Source of the DNA: Tillus elongatus
Lineage: Eukaryota; Arthropoda; Insecta; Coleoptera; Cleridae
NCBI GenBank assembly: GCA_964006375.1
Contig: OZ023267.1
Location: 27,898,739 to 27,962,738, forward strand
Reading direction: 5' to 3'
DNA: 64,000 nucleotides
The notes under the pieces were generated by a model. The model had not been told where the DNA came from and did no database searches. It saw only the letters and a program-made list of their open reading frames with translations. Positions 13,471 to 25,205 of this stretch are shown here, piece by piece. Both the position numbers and the translations under genes were made by a program. Each line of letters starts with the position of its first letter. The stretch's first letter is position 1.

Positions 13471-14340
13471 TTGGCAAACGTTTTCGTCTTGAAATAAAAT
13501 ATGTGCGAGCGATTTTTTCAAATAACAGTTATTATGAAAATCTGGTCTGTTTCGTCTTCGCTGCACCACTCTGTATATAACATATACAGACTGTGGCTCA
13601 AAGGTCTTCTATTATACGTCTAGACATAACTAAGAGTCTGCTATTTCTGAAAATATATGTACAGGGATACTAAGACGCGAATTCCGGTTCTACCGGAAGT
13701 TGGCATCACCTCGCTTATTTCACATAGAATGTACCATGTTTAATTTACTTTTTCAATTTTACGTCAAATTTTGATGTTAATTTTATATGCCTACCTTATT
13801 CTTAAACTCAGTCATTTTAGAAATATTTCGACTTTTTCAAAATTTCTAGACAAAAAAATAAACCTAAACTTAACTGGTTCTATCTTTCTTAGTTTTAAAT
13901 CTAGCTGGCTCTGATCGTAGGTGGAGAAATATCAATGCATACCTAAATACATTCAGTTTGTAACATTCAGTGAAAGTTATATAGCCTGTCTACAAGAACT
14001 AGCCAAATATGTCAAATTCAAAGTTCAATAAGTCATTTATTGTAAATAAGGTAGCCTGTATTTTATAATGCTCGTCGATGTAGCATCTAATTTTCTTTCG
14101 ATTTGTATGACTACATATTTTTTATATGTAAATGGCTTATATTTTGAGATTTTCTTCTCTTCGGTTGGCTGGTCGATGATTACCGAGGGCCCCGGGCTAG
14201 GGGCCCTCAAAAAATGTATAGTAGGGGAAAAAGTTCTTACAGATCTCTAATTTATTTATAACTAGTTGCATTTGCTTCATTATACTTTTCCCAGGATGCT
14301 TCAGATCGCAATCACTTATACAAGAGTTTTATACAAGTAG
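13470..14340. other. No gene recognised
   Basis: 13660-13830 resembles 54590-54770 (gaattccggttctaccggaa versus a related acttccgggtataccagaag stretch), probably another dispersed repeat. Confidence 0.35.
14184..14209. other. GC-rich hairpin
   Basis: gagggcccc, a 6-base loop, ggggccctc: a perfect 9-bp stem in otherwise AT-rich DNA. No poly-U tract, so no terminator reading; its role is unknown. Confidence 0.6.
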
Positions 14341-14359
14341 TATAATGTCAGCATACACA

Positions 14360-14510
14360 GTGTATACTGACGATGAAATAAAACGAGATAAACAAAACGA
14401 AGATGAAGAAAATATAAACAGTAAAGATGCTGACTTGGTTCAAGATTTGAAGAAGAAGAAGGAAAGAAAAAGAAGAAGAAGAAGAATATGATGATGATGA
14501 TGTTCATAAA
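14360..14510 (+). repeat. Purine-rich low-complexity stretch
   Basis: GAA/AGA/GAT triplets encode a short acidic-basic frame from an ATG at 14346 (47 codons, SAYTVYTDDEIKRDK at its start). Downstream frames (IIDEIVRTSEELTRKLLG) could be a coding relic, but I do not recognise a family. Confidence 0.4.
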
Positions 14511-14967
14511 CGTATAGAGAGACTTACTTCATAGATTGAACAAAGATCAAATTATAGATGAAATAGTTAGAACCAGTGAAGAACTTACCAGAAAGCTGTT
14601 GGGTTGAATAAGATTAACGAATTTCAGAAATTTTTAGATCACTAGTAGACGTAACTATAGCTATGGCATCTTGTCTGTAACTTTTTTAATATTTAACTAA
14701 CAAACAATTCCATATAGTACTGAAATATAAGCCAACATTGTTTCTATAATGAATAGATGATTTTTAATAAGCAGGTGTTTCTTTAGTAAGTGTTCTTAGC
14801 TTACTCATAGACTTTTTCTTCTCAGTGCGTTTTATAGCTTACTAATTTTTCTAGTTCTTATTCAACAGATATAGTAAAAATAGTCTGAAATTTCGTTTTT
14901 ATATACAGCTGGTCAAGCAAAACCTGAAATTTTGTTTTTTAACATAAAAATGTAGCTTTAGTTTAAC

Positions 14968-15160
14968 TACACTTAGAGAACCCAAATCACCACAACACAT
15001 TTTTTAAAGACCTGACGGTCGTTTCACTAACAAAGTTAGCGCCTTCAGAAGATAAACGATCCAGATTTGTTCAACCTCTGATGACGCTAACTTTGTTAGT
15101 GAAACGATAGTCAGATCTTTAAAAATATGTGTTGTGGTGATTTGGGTTCTTCAAGTGTAC
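14968..15160. repeat. Inverted pair of hammerhead-like PLE terminal segments
   Basis: The left arm (about 14968-15050, minus) and right arm (about 15074-15160, plus) are copies of one dispersed segment, recognisable by gttgtggtgatttgggttct. Each arm has a hammerhead-like motif: 15014-15048 on minus (CTGAAGG core, GAAACGACCGTC) and 15078-15112 on plus (CTGATGA, stem GCTAAC/GTTAGT, GAAACGATAGTC). Both have one extra C before stem II. Confidence 0.65.
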
Positions 15161-15202
15161 TTGTCAGTGCTCATCACTGGTTCCAATCTTCACTTAGTTC
15201 AG

Positions 15203-15637
15203 TTTAACTACTTTACAAGTCCCGAAATAGAACAAACTACGGTTTTCAGGCACATAATTTCCAAAAAATTTGGACCCGATCCCCTCGTTTCTTAGGGGAT
15301 ATTCCATAATCGCCAGAGCCTCCGGTAGGAAGCCCTTCTCAGTACCTAGCCGATGGTCCCACAATGAGCTAGTCCGGTCCTTCGGTTTCAGGGGTCTTAA
15401 TTCGCCGCTCGTTTAAATAAGTTTAACTACTTTACAAGTCCCGAAATAGAACAAAATACAGTTTTCAGGCACATAATTTTCAAAAAATTTGGACCCGAAC
15501 CCCTCGTTCCTTAGTAGATATTCCATCCTCGCCAGAGCCTCCGGTAGGGGGCCCTTCTCAGAACCTAGCCGATGGTACCACAATGAGCTAGTCCGGTCCT
15601 TCAGTTTCAGGGGTCTTAATTCGCCGCTCGTTTAAAG
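15203..15637 (+). repeat. 218-bp tandem duplication
   Basis: Two direct copies, 15203-15420 and 15421-15637, beginning gtttaactactttacaagtc and containing gagctagtccggtccttc. They are about 95 percent alike by eye. GC-richer than the surroundings; no ORF. Confidence 0.85.
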
Positions 15638-15955
15638 AAGTTTTTTGTAGTCGCGATCTCGTCAGGTACGAGTTTTTTTTAAAGAAAATTCGCTAAAGTT
15701 AATTTCATATACAGGACAGGACTTCCTTTCTGTCTTTACAAGCGCTTGTTTTCCTATCTACAACTAGTTTCGCATTCTGCGGCATCGCCAGGCGGAAGAC
15801 AATTGAATTTATTTATACGTACGAAAATAATTACAGAGAAATATCAACCCATTAGCGCTTAGCGGTAGGTTGGCCGTGGAAAAAACATTGAATGTCATCT
15901 AGTGTAATCTATATATGTATGTGTGTATGTATTAACGTAAAATTCAGTTACCTAC

Positions 15956-16105
15956 CAGATTCCGAGTCACTGCTGACAACTTTATCCGTTTCGTTGGCTG
16001 CCGGAGTTGCGATTAGATCAAACTGGGACAGTTTCATATCTTCAGCGATTGCGACCTGTCTATCATGGTTCCATTTATATATTACATCTCTTGCAGTATA
16101 GCCAA
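15956..16105 (-). CDS. Exon of the same ligand-gated chloride channel (pre-TM1 segment)
   Basis: This exon encodes the end of the extracellular ligand-binding domain, just before the first membrane helix. Seen: after the acceptor cctgtttcag the frame reads FGYTARDVIYKWN, then VAIAEDMKLSQFDL, then a tail with a potential N-glycosylation site (NET). Two adjacent donors fit: gtaggt after position 15956, or gtaact after 15952. The first two bases complete the codon left open by the 83-bp Cys-loop exon, so both lie in one transcript with a ~30.8-kb intron between them. Homology is assigned from the conserved GYT..DV.Y.W pattern of GABA/glycine-receptor subunits. Its exact orthologue (Grd-like or another GABA-receptor-like subunit) cannot be decided here. 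The next exon (TM1) should lie below 15950 but was not recognised. Confidence 0.85.
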
Positions 16106-16138
16106 CTGAAACAGGGTTACTTATAAGACTATAGTAAA

Positions 16139-16609
16139 ATGTGCCTTGTAATCCTTAAAAACATTTCAAAAATTTTAAATACCTGTACAAATACAAAGGT
16201 AGTTTTTAAATCTTACAACACGATACGTGATTTACTATTTAACGCTAAAGAAAAATTATGTTTCCTGACAAAAGCTGGAGTTTATAAATTAGCTTGTACA
16301 CATTGTAACGCAATCTACATAGGTTAAACTTCTAGAAATTTTAACACCCGATACAAAGAACATATTTGTGCATTTAGAAATAACCACGCTGACAAATCTA
16401 CATTTGCAAAACATATTATTGATACCGAACATAGACCTACAGCATATAACCGCATACAACTACTACATTTCTATAATGACAAGCGTAAATTAGACTTTTT
16501 TGAAGCTTTGGAAGTCAAAAAGCACACACACGACAATAGCTACCTTGTTTTAAACGAGCAAACTGATTTAATGAATTCCCCTTGCTTTGATATTCTTCTT
16601 TCTAATTAA
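16139..16609 (+). pseudogene. Penelope-like element, GIY-YIG endonuclease end
   Basis: This is the C-terminal endonuclease of a Penelope-like retroelement, which nicks DNA to prime reverse transcription. Seen: GVYKLACTHCNAIYIG at 16280-16324 gives the GIY and YIG motifs with the CxxC spacer typical of PLE endonucleases. A single in-frame TAA (16325-16327) replaces the residue after YIG. The frame then runs on without a break through TSRNFNTRYKEH and KSTFAKHIID to a stop at 16607-16609. The reverse transcriptase part is absent upstream, where the host channel exon lies instead. A hammerhead-like motif follows about 340 bp downstream, as expected for a PLE terminal repeat. It differs clearly from the copy at 55.4 kb, so at least two PLE lineages are present. 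Confidence 0.8.
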
Positions 16610-16947
16610 ATAAGTCAAAGAAAATAAATTTAACTATTCTTTCAAAAAAGTTGTAATAAGATAATGAGCTGATGTATGTCGATATTTTCGTTGTATAGAG
16701 ACTGATTTTATACTGTTATTGTTTAGTTATTTTAATGTTGTAACTGTTAACATAGTTTTTATAGGCTAGTTCTATTTTTATGTTAAATATTGACATACAT
16801 CTCGTAGGCATTTTGAAAGCCTCATCTGTCATCTGTGTTTCATTTTTATTTTCAATTTGATAATTTTTTTGATCAAAACATCATATCATAACATAGCAAC
16901 ATATCTTTATTTGTAGTTGTCATGATTTCGTACTAATTCAATTTTAA

Positions 16948-16988
16948 TCTGTCTGAGAATGCTGTCAAGCAGCGAAACTAGTCACAGA
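16948..16988 (+). ncRNA. Hammerhead-like motif downstream of the PLE endonuclease
   Basis: Stem I is TCTGT/ACAGA (5 bp). The core CTGAGAA has one change from CTGANGA, followed by an extra T, stem II GCTG/CAGC, GAAAC, and GTC within the palindrome ACTAGT. Its position 3' of a GIY-YIG frame fits a PLE terminal ribozyme. The G-to-A core change and the extra base suggest it is inactive. Confidence 0.5.
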
Positions 16989-17296
16989 AACGTTGAAGAA
17001 CATCCTAGAACATCCAGAACTCGTAAGGGCCAGTTGCTCCAGTTAGCTTACGCGCTGGCTACGTCCTTCACCAACGAAAACCAACAGTGAAGCCAGAGAA
17101 GTAGTCTCCAAGTCTGTATGTAGTATGGACAAGTTTCACCAAGTAAGGGCAACAACAATAAATGAATCCTTAAAGCAAGACGACGTCGTTGAAATATTGT
17201 ATCGATGATAATTTACAGTTAAACCGACTCTAATTTTTTAAACTAAAAAGCTTAGAATGTCCACAACTAGCCTGTTATCACCAGCCTATATTTAAA

Positions 17297-17560
17297 AAAT
17301 CTGGACGCAGCAAGTGCATTATGGTAGCGAATTTTCGTAAAAATATTTTTAATATCAAATATGTCTGGTTAAGAAAAGAAGGACTATTTTGGTTGGAAAT
17401 ATAACCTATTTTCTACTAAAAATGTACCATATTTCATTAAAATAGCTTTGTTGTTTCAAAAAGTACAAACATTCTCCTAAAATAAACTTAAAAAGTTCCA
17501 GAAAAAACTGGTCCGATTTTTCTGGCCAACGAACCTTATCAAGCTATTTACACACCTGCC
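17297..17560 (+). repeat. Fragment of the AT-core left module
   Basis: It begins tctggacgcagcaagtgca and continues with the recognisable 'accaaatgt' and 'gtacaaacatt' stretches shared with the copies at 36.7, 58.4 and 62.4 kb. The inverted right end of the module is absent. Confidence 0.55.
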
Positions 17561-17610
17561 AAGATACAATTATTCACGAACAGCTTTGGACCAAAACTTA
17601 AAAAAAAACT

Positions 17611-18221
17611 CTGGACGCAGCAAGTGCGTTATGGTAGTGAATTTTCATAAAAATGATCTGGCACAAAATATTTTATTATAACTTTTTTTTCTTGTAACAT
17701 AGAAATCTAAGTTTTGGTGTATAGTTTACTTTTTATATCGTAAACCTATTTACCAAATTTGGTTATCATAGAGTTTTTATTTTTTAAGATAAAAAATTTT
17801 TTCAAATGAAAACTCAAAATTTTTCCAGAAAACCTCGTTCGATTTTTCTGATTAACGAACTCATCAAAGACATTCACAAAAGGAAGGTACGTGCCAAATT
17901 TTATCAAAATAGGCTAATTATTCTTTGAGATAAAAATTTTTTTTGAATGAAAACTCAAAATTTTTACGGAAAACATTGTCCGATTTTCCTGGCTAACAAA
18001 CCTATGAAGGCCATTTACAAAAGGAAGGTACATTCCCAATTTTATTAAAATCGGCTTATTACTTTTTGAGATAGGAATTTTTTTCGAATGAAAACTCAAA
18101 ATTTTACGGAAAACCTAGTCCGATTTTCCTGACTAACGAACTTGTCCAAGCTATTTACAAAAGAAACGTACATGCCAAATTTTATCAAAATCGGCCCATT
18201 ATTTTTTGAGTTATCGGTGTG

Positions 18222-18287
<66 letters not shown>
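17611..18287 (+). repeat. Truncated AT-core element with internal triplication
   Basis: It starts with the family 5' motif (tctggacgcagcaagtgcg at about 17611) and has lost most of the left module. Three imperfect direct copies of a ~140-bp segment follow (17790-17927, 17928-18069, 18070-18205), each carrying the 'gaatgaaaactcaaaattt' motif. A 62-bp (AT)n tract (18226-18287) then ends where the 306-bp ribozyme array begins. The usual 3' hairpin end is missing here. Confidence 0.7.
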
Positions 18288-18289
<2 letters not shown>

Positions 18290-18480
18290 TAAGTGAGTAG
18301 CGAACGTGTCGCCACCTAGTTCGGAACCAAGTACTTGTTGTCACGCCCGCTCCAAATAATACAGAGTATTAAAAACAGAGACGGTATACAACTAACTAAC
18401 AATTTAAAAAATTGTTAGCCCTGGCCCATTTCTACCCCAATATAGGGACAAAGTATGTAAGACTAGATGCATTCTCGCAA

Positions 18481-18541
18481 CAATTAGAACCGTAGACCGG
18501 TTTCGCTCTCATTAGAGCTCTTCAGTACGGCATACTAATTG
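18481..18541 (-). ncRNA. Type I hammerhead ribozyme, array unit 1
   Basis: Read on the minus strand. Stem I has an outer CAATTAG/CTAATTG helix (7 bp), an internal loop TATG/TT, and an inner CCGTA/TACGG helix (5 bp). The core CTGAAGA is followed by stem II GCTCT-AATG-AGAGC, then GAAA, a minimal stem III around CG, and the cleavage triplet GTC. Predicted cleavage is between 18495 and 18494. Stem III is the palindrome ACCGGT, so a dimeric (double-hammerhead) form would be more stable than the monomer. All invariant core residues are present. It lies on the same strand as the host channel gene, inside its intron. Activity is not shown. Confidence 0.85.
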
Positions 18542-18786
18542 CAGCAAAAATGCACCAAAAATAACACGGCTATCGTATAGCCAGTCTCAAAACACTAAGT
18601 GAGTAGCGAACGTGTCGCCACCTAGTTCGGAACCAAGTACTTGTTGTCACGCCCGCTCCAAATAATACAGAGTATTAAAAACAGAGACGGTATACAACTA
18701 ACTAACAATTTAAAAAATTGTTAGCCCTGGCCCATTTCTACCCCAATATAGGGACAAAGTATGTAAGACTAGATGCATTCTCGCAA

Positions 18787-18847
18787 CAATTAGAACCGTA
18801 GACCGGTTTCGCTCTCATTAGAGCTCTTCAGTACGGCATACTAATTG
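18787..18847 (-). ncRNA. Type I hammerhead ribozyme, array unit 2
   Basis: An exact-looking copy of the unit 1 ribozyme, 306 bp further on, with the same core, stems and GTC triplet. Predicted cleavage is between 18801 and 18800. Cleavage here and in unit 1 would release a 306-nt monomer spanning 18800 down to 18495. Confidence 0.85.
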
Positions 18848-19092
18848 CAGCAAAAATGCACCAAAAATAACACGGCTATCGTATAGCCAGTCTCAAAACA
18901 CTAAGTGAGTAGCGAACGTGTCGCCACCTAGTTCGGAACCAAGTACTTGTTGTCACGCCCGCTCCAAATAATACAGAGTATTAAAAACAGAGACGGTATA
19001 CAACTAACTAACAATTTAAAAAATTGTTAGCCCTGGCCCATTTCTACCCCAATATAGGGACAAAGTATGTAAGACTAGATGCATTCTCGCAA

Positions 19093-19166
19093 CAATTAGA
19101 ACCGTAGACCGGTTTCGCTCTCATTAGAGCTCTAATGAGAGCGAAACCGGTCTACGGTTCTAATTG
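19093..19166. ncRNA. Broken hammerhead at the palindrome centre
   Basis: The unit 3 ribozyme is cut inside stem II at AGAGCTCT and joined to its own reverse complement. Both strands keep stem II, GAAA, GTC and one side of stem I but have lost the CTGAAGA strand, so no complete catalytic core remains on either strand. Confidence 0.8.
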
Positions 19167-19411
19167 TTGCGAGAATGCATCTAGTCTTACATACTTTGTC
19201 CCTATATTGGGGTAGAAATGGGCCAGGGCTAACAATTTTTTAAATTGTTAGTTAGTTGTATACCGTCTCTGTTTTTAATACTCTGTATTATTTGGAGCGG
19301 GCGTGACAACAAGTACTTGGTTCCGAACTAGGTGGCGACACGTTCGCTACTCACTTAGTGTTTTGAGACTGGCTATACGATAGCCGTGTTATTTTTGGTG
19401 CATTTTTGCTG

Positions 19412-19472
19412 CAATTAGTATGCCGTACTGAAGAGCTCTAATGAGAGCGAAACCGGTCTACGGTTCTAATTG
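19412..19472 (+). ncRNA. Type I hammerhead ribozyme in the inverted arm
   Basis: The same 61-nt ribozyme on the plus strand. Outer stem I is 19412-19418 with 19466-19472. Inner stem I is 19423-19427 with 19459-19463. CTGAAGA is 19428-19434 and stem II is 19435-19448. GAAA is 19449-19452, and GTC is 19456-19458 with cleavage after 19458. It is the only complete ribozyme in the inverted arm. Confidence 0.85.
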
Positions 19473-19491
19473 TTGCGAGAATGCATCTAGT

Positions 19492-20670
<1,179 letters not shown>

Positions 20671-20899
20671 TTTACAATAAAACAACAAAGTCGCAGAATA
20701 ATTTTAGTTAATGTTTAGATGACCAATCACATATTATTATTCGGTTTTTTGACAAGACAACCAAACGTTTTGAAGCTGTGATTGGTTGTATTAAGTGATG
20801 ATTGACTAACCGTTCGTTAAATATTTAATCGAGCTTTGTGAAACTAGTCATAAATGTTACAAAATCATGTCGTTGACCAGAAATTCTCACTTTACCTGT

Positions 20900-21110
20900 C
20901 CATGAATGGGCATAATTTACAATGCCTAAGAAGTGCCATCAAATAATTTCGAAGCTTCTCGATGTCAAGTATTTAGTTGATGTATACTACGGTATTTACA
21001 AAGCCCCATTAATAAAGATTCGAGGGTGTAAGATCGGGTGACCGAGGAGGTCACAGAACGGAACCACCTCGACCAATCCGTTAATTTTAAAACACCACTG
21101 TCTAAATGTT
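20900..21110 (-). pseudogene. Mariner/Tc-type transposase relic
   Basis: Minus strand: GRGGSVL, stop (a lost W), PPRSPDLTPSNLY, stop, WGFVNTVVY. It is the catalytic third-D block plus the start of the C-terminal tail. It sits just downstream of the RNase H LINE copy. Confidence 0.6.
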
Positions 21111-21399
21111 GGCGAACTTAACGATCAAAATGCGGTAAAAAATCACATGACGTATGTGACTTCAAAAGAAATCCTTCAAAGCGTTTTTGCAAATGTTCGA
21201 TGTATGTAGTTTTTTTTTTCTCCCTTAGTGCCCGTCCGCGTCTTTGCCGCCCCGACAGCCCCGCAGCCTTTCGCTTATTGTGCATGCCCTTCGTCTTTTC
21301 TACTCCATTCATTCCAAAATCACTGTGCCTTGAACTAGTCTGCACAGCAATTGGTAGGGTGAAGTTTTATATTGCTTTGTCTCCGGTCTAGACTGTCTG

Positions 21400-22711
21400 T
21401 AGATCAGTTGTCTTTTGCGGTCCAGGGCTTTACACTTGTACAAGATATGCTGGGCTGATTCCTTCCCCCCACCGCAGAGTTTGCATGCCAGGTCCCCCTA
21501 GAACCGCCCCATTTTATGCAGGTGTTTCTTGACAGCCATGTGTCCCGTCAAGAGTCCTGCTATGTTCCTGAACTGTCCTCTGCTAAAATTTAGCAGCTTC
21601 ACAGCTCTCTCTGAATTGGGTTCCTCAATTACTAACTTCCCAAGCCCTGGGCAGTCTGCCCAGTACAACTTAGGTTCGTTTATGACCCAGGACTTAATAG
21701 ATCCCCTGGAACTACCCTTAATCACGCCCAGGACCGGTTATGGTCACATAAATGGTTCTGCTGACCCTCTCTTCGCGAGAATGTCAGCTTCTTCATTGCC
21801 TTTGACCCCCGAATGACCCTCGACCCAGATGAGGGTGACCTCATTCTGCACAGCCAGGTCGCTCTTCTCGTCTCGGCATTCACTTACCAGCCTGGAATTT
21901 ACCCGTGGGCTACTTGGGGCTTTAACGGCTGCCTGGCTGTCTGTGCCTATGAGGATCCGCTTGTTGGTGTAGCCCCCCCTTTGGTTCTCTCGCACGCAGT
22001 GCAAGATGGCGTACATTTCGGCCTGAAAGTCCGTTGCATGAGCTCCGAGGAAAATACTGTGAGTTACCCTCGGTCCTTCTGATTAAACGCCTGCCCCTGT
22101 TCCACGCCCCCTGCCGGATCCATCCGTGAAACAGACGACCGCGTCCCGTGGTAACTCCCGCCGTCTCTCGGTCGGGGATTACCACGGTAAACTTGTTTTC
22201 CCTGCAGATTCGCGGGCTCGCGAAGTCTGACCTCATTTCAAGCATGGGCTCCTTCACGATCTCCTGAATTTTGCAGTGGGCCCTGCAACCTGGGTTGATC
22301 TTCTGTCTATCAATGCAGGCTAGTGTGTATAGTCCTAGCCTGGCCTCCCCCATGATAACTACGTGTAGCGGAGGCAGATCCAGCCACACCTCTATGCGGC
22401 TGTTGGGGTTAAAGTCATGGCTCCTGTGATGCCGAGGCAAGCCATCCTTTGGATCTTGCCTAGTTTCTGTTTGGCCCTGGATTGTGTTACCTTAGGCCAC
22501 CAAACCAGTGCCGCGATGTTAGCAATGATCTGACCACCCTTGTGTACAGCCAGTGGGCCATACTAGGTCTTGGTCTCCACGTTTTTTCATATAGCCGCCT
22601 AGTGACGGCTAGGGTCATAACTGCCTTACGCAATATTTTTTCAACGTGACCATTTCAAGTTAGCTTAGAGTCCAATACGACCTCAAGGTATTTTACCTCC
22701 CTCGCCATTGT
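21400..22711 (-). pseudogene. Jockey/I-group LINE with RNase H, second copy
   Basis: Minus strand, truncated at 22711. It reads AREVKYLEVVLDSKLT, a stop, WRPRPSMAHWLYTRVV, and KIQRMACLGITGAMT. RNase H follows: VCFTDGSGRGRGTGAGV, an in-frame TAA, FQAEMYAILHCVRENQRGG, IGTDSQAAVKA and WVEGHSGVKGNEEADILAKR. All four catalytic acidic residues (D, E, D, D) are therefore present. A C-terminal ISKSWVINEP-like stretch, GLLTGHMAVKKHLHKMG and a CCHC-like LACKLCGGG..QHILYKC close it near 21400. Frameshifts separate the RT tail from RNase H. It is better preserved than the 9.2-kb copy but inactive. Confidence 0.8.
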
Positions 22712-22784
22712 ATGTAGTAGTTTTTTTTATCAAAAAGACGTTCGGACATCATGGCATATAATTGTACTGTATTTTTGTATAATT

Positions 22785-22860
22785 TTAATTGATCTCTTAA
22801 CTTGCCCAACATATTTAAGACTTCAATCTCTACAACTAATTTTATAGGCTCCAGACTTTA
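22785..22860 (-). pseudogene. Penelope-like GIY-YIG scrap
   Basis: Minus-strand reading YKISCRDWSLKYVGQVKRS resembles the GIY-YIG core YEISCKDCNLKYVGQTKRS of the 55.4-kb copy. No flanking PLE sequence was recognised except a poor hammerhead-like string near 23395-23440. Confidence 0.5.
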
Positions 22861-22869
22861 CGATGGTTT

Positions 22870-23516
22870 TATTTCTGTATTTTAGATTTGTATTTACTAT
22901 AAAAGAATTTGATTTTATTAGACTTGAAGAACAAGGACGCCCCCGTATTGTACGTTTCCAAGAGAATAATTAAAATCAGTTAACGGGGGTATACAGAAGG
23001 TAAACAGCGATTTGACAAAGCACCAGGCTTCACGTACCGACACGTTACAGCGACTAAATGACGCAATTTGCATGAGAGACACTTACAAGGCTTCCGACAG
23101 CCAATCGACTGTGCCAGCATCTCGATAAGGATTTACCAGACAATAGAAACACAAATTGTGATCTATCGCAGTTACACACAACTTTTACGCTTAATTTAAT
23201 TATTACATAAGATATTGGCTGTCTGCATCGCTTGTACAGAAACTTGTTTGTGCATTTAGGTAACAATAACCTTGTCACAAATTACAGTTATATATTTTTT
23301 TGTCATTTCTGAACGTCACACAGTCTGGGATTGACATACTTAAACAGTGAATAAAAGGCTTCTCCTCCAGGCACCAACATTTTTTTTAGATTTCTCTTAC
23401 TCCCGACGCGTTTCTACACTCCAAGAGGTCATGTTCAAGGGATAAATCTACAAACGTAACAAGAGAGGTCTGTCAGAAAAACATTAGTTTTTCTTGTAAG
23501 GGAGGGCGTTTTTTTT

Positions 23517-23518
<2 letters not shown>
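22870..23518. other. No gene recognised
   Basis: It contains gacgcgtttctacactccaa at 23404, a degraded string of the kind seen at PLE ends. Confidence 0.35.

Positions 23519-23584
<66 letters not shown>
23519..23584. repeat. (AT)n tract
   Basis: A 66-bp pure tract after a T-run, without the AT-core 3' segment. Confidence 0.95.
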
Positions 23585-23586
<2 letters not shown>

Positions 23587-23969
23587 AATAACCCTTCGAT
23601 GACACTAGGTTACAACCCTCTTAGTAAACAATAGAAGTAACCTATTATAATAATAACAATCGACTAACGGTCACATAATATAATTACATAGCTCAACAAT
23701 CAATCACCAGTCGACATATTACTTAGAAGTTGTGTTATATACTTAAAAGTAATCATGGAAAAGGCAAAAGGTTTATTACTCGTCAGAATGATGGCGAAGC
23801 CTTAATGTACGGGCGTAATGAGTCGGGCGAGCGGGTGCCAAATGTGTCCAGTAACAACATCACTAACCTGTAATTAAAAATATACCTGAACACACCGTTG
23901 CCTGTCTAAAGCACTACCTAACATATATACGAGGAGCATTCAATTATTAGTTTATCAATCATTTACCAA

Positions 23970-24300
23970 TTACACGCTCCACCGAGCGACTCATAATCAA
24001 TAACTATTATACTCAAAGCTCCACTGAGCAACCTAACATTAAGAGCAGTTTCGACATAACGCTCCACTGAGCAACTCCAACATTAATAGCAGTTCCTACT
24101 CAAGGCTCCACTGAGCCACATAATACTCTCTCAAAAGCGCACATCAGTACCTCAGCACTGCTTCTCAACAATGTCTTTAAATGCTCAACCATTAGGTTCT
24201 CAAACAATAATTACTCAGACAATAATTACTCAAGTAGTTACTCACACGATAGTTACTCAAATAATAATTGCTCAAATAATAATAATTACTTAACCAATAG
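23970..24300 (+). repeat. Degenerate minisatellite
   Basis: gctccactgagcaac-type strings recur at about 23975, 24015, 24060 and 24105, followed by 'caaataataattactcaa' repeats at 24200-24295. Confidence 0.6.
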
Positions 24301-25079
24301 TTTAGCTTGTGTATTGTTTGGGTGCTGTACCCGACACCAGGTCAGTGCCGGCTTCCAGGTGTGCACTGAGGCACAGTTCAATGCCTCACCTAGAGTGCTC
24401 GCAACTGTCAGAGTTGGATACCGAGAAGTGCAATGAGCACACGATGCACACTCCAGGGTGTGCCCTTCTCCAAGTAGCCCAACTCCTACACTGGGACTGA
24501 CACGTACAATAAGACCAACGGGTGAACTGACCACAGTGTCTCGGTCAAGCTACCAGATCGACCAAAATGCAACAACGGTACCACCGTGAATACTGAGAAG
24601 TGCAATGGACGCATCGGAGCACCCTCTACGATGTGTCCTCTCCAATATCCAGCTATCGACGGGAGTAGGTGAAATGGATACCTAGAGCGAGCTCAGCTGT
24701 ACCCCTGCCGAAATCCATTGATGCAAACAAAACAACCGTGTTGCGGTTACGTAACCTGGGCCTAAACCCTACGCCTCTACCAGTATGACGCCCTACTGGG
24801 TGAGCAAACAGCGAAGGTGTTATGACGCCAAAACTAAAATAAAAGAAGTGTGCTCAACTAGCAGACGGTAAGATGGTAACGATAATATTTTCCACAAAAA
24901 AAAAAATAAACGGTAGAGCGGTAACGGTAATATCTCCCAAAACGAATAAACGGTAACGGTAATCTTAAAAATTATTCCCAAAATACCCTAACAAACACCT
25001 AAAATCCAAATACATGCAACACTTAATAATCTAACTCCAAGGGACTGCGGAAAAATTTGAAAAAGTTGTGCCAAAATTT

Positions 25080-25205
25080 AATTCCCTACAAACTCGAGCC
25101 AAAATTTTCAGAAAACTCGAAGGCCGAAATCCAGACAACTCGAGTGCAAAAATTCCCAGAAAACTCGAGTGCAAAAATTCCCAGACAACTCGAGTGCCCC
25201 CAAAG
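25080..25205 (+). repeat. ~28-bp minisatellite
   Basis: Three to four copies of aactcgagtgcaaaaattcc with variants. Confidence 0.75.

Noticed and set aside
14184..14209. Rho-independent-type terminator
   Set aside because: A strong hairpin but no U-tract, and the genome is eukaryotic.
23395..23440. Hammerhead motif on the minus strand
   Set aside because: It has GAAACGCGTC but the core reads TTGAACA and stem II does not form; too degraded to call.
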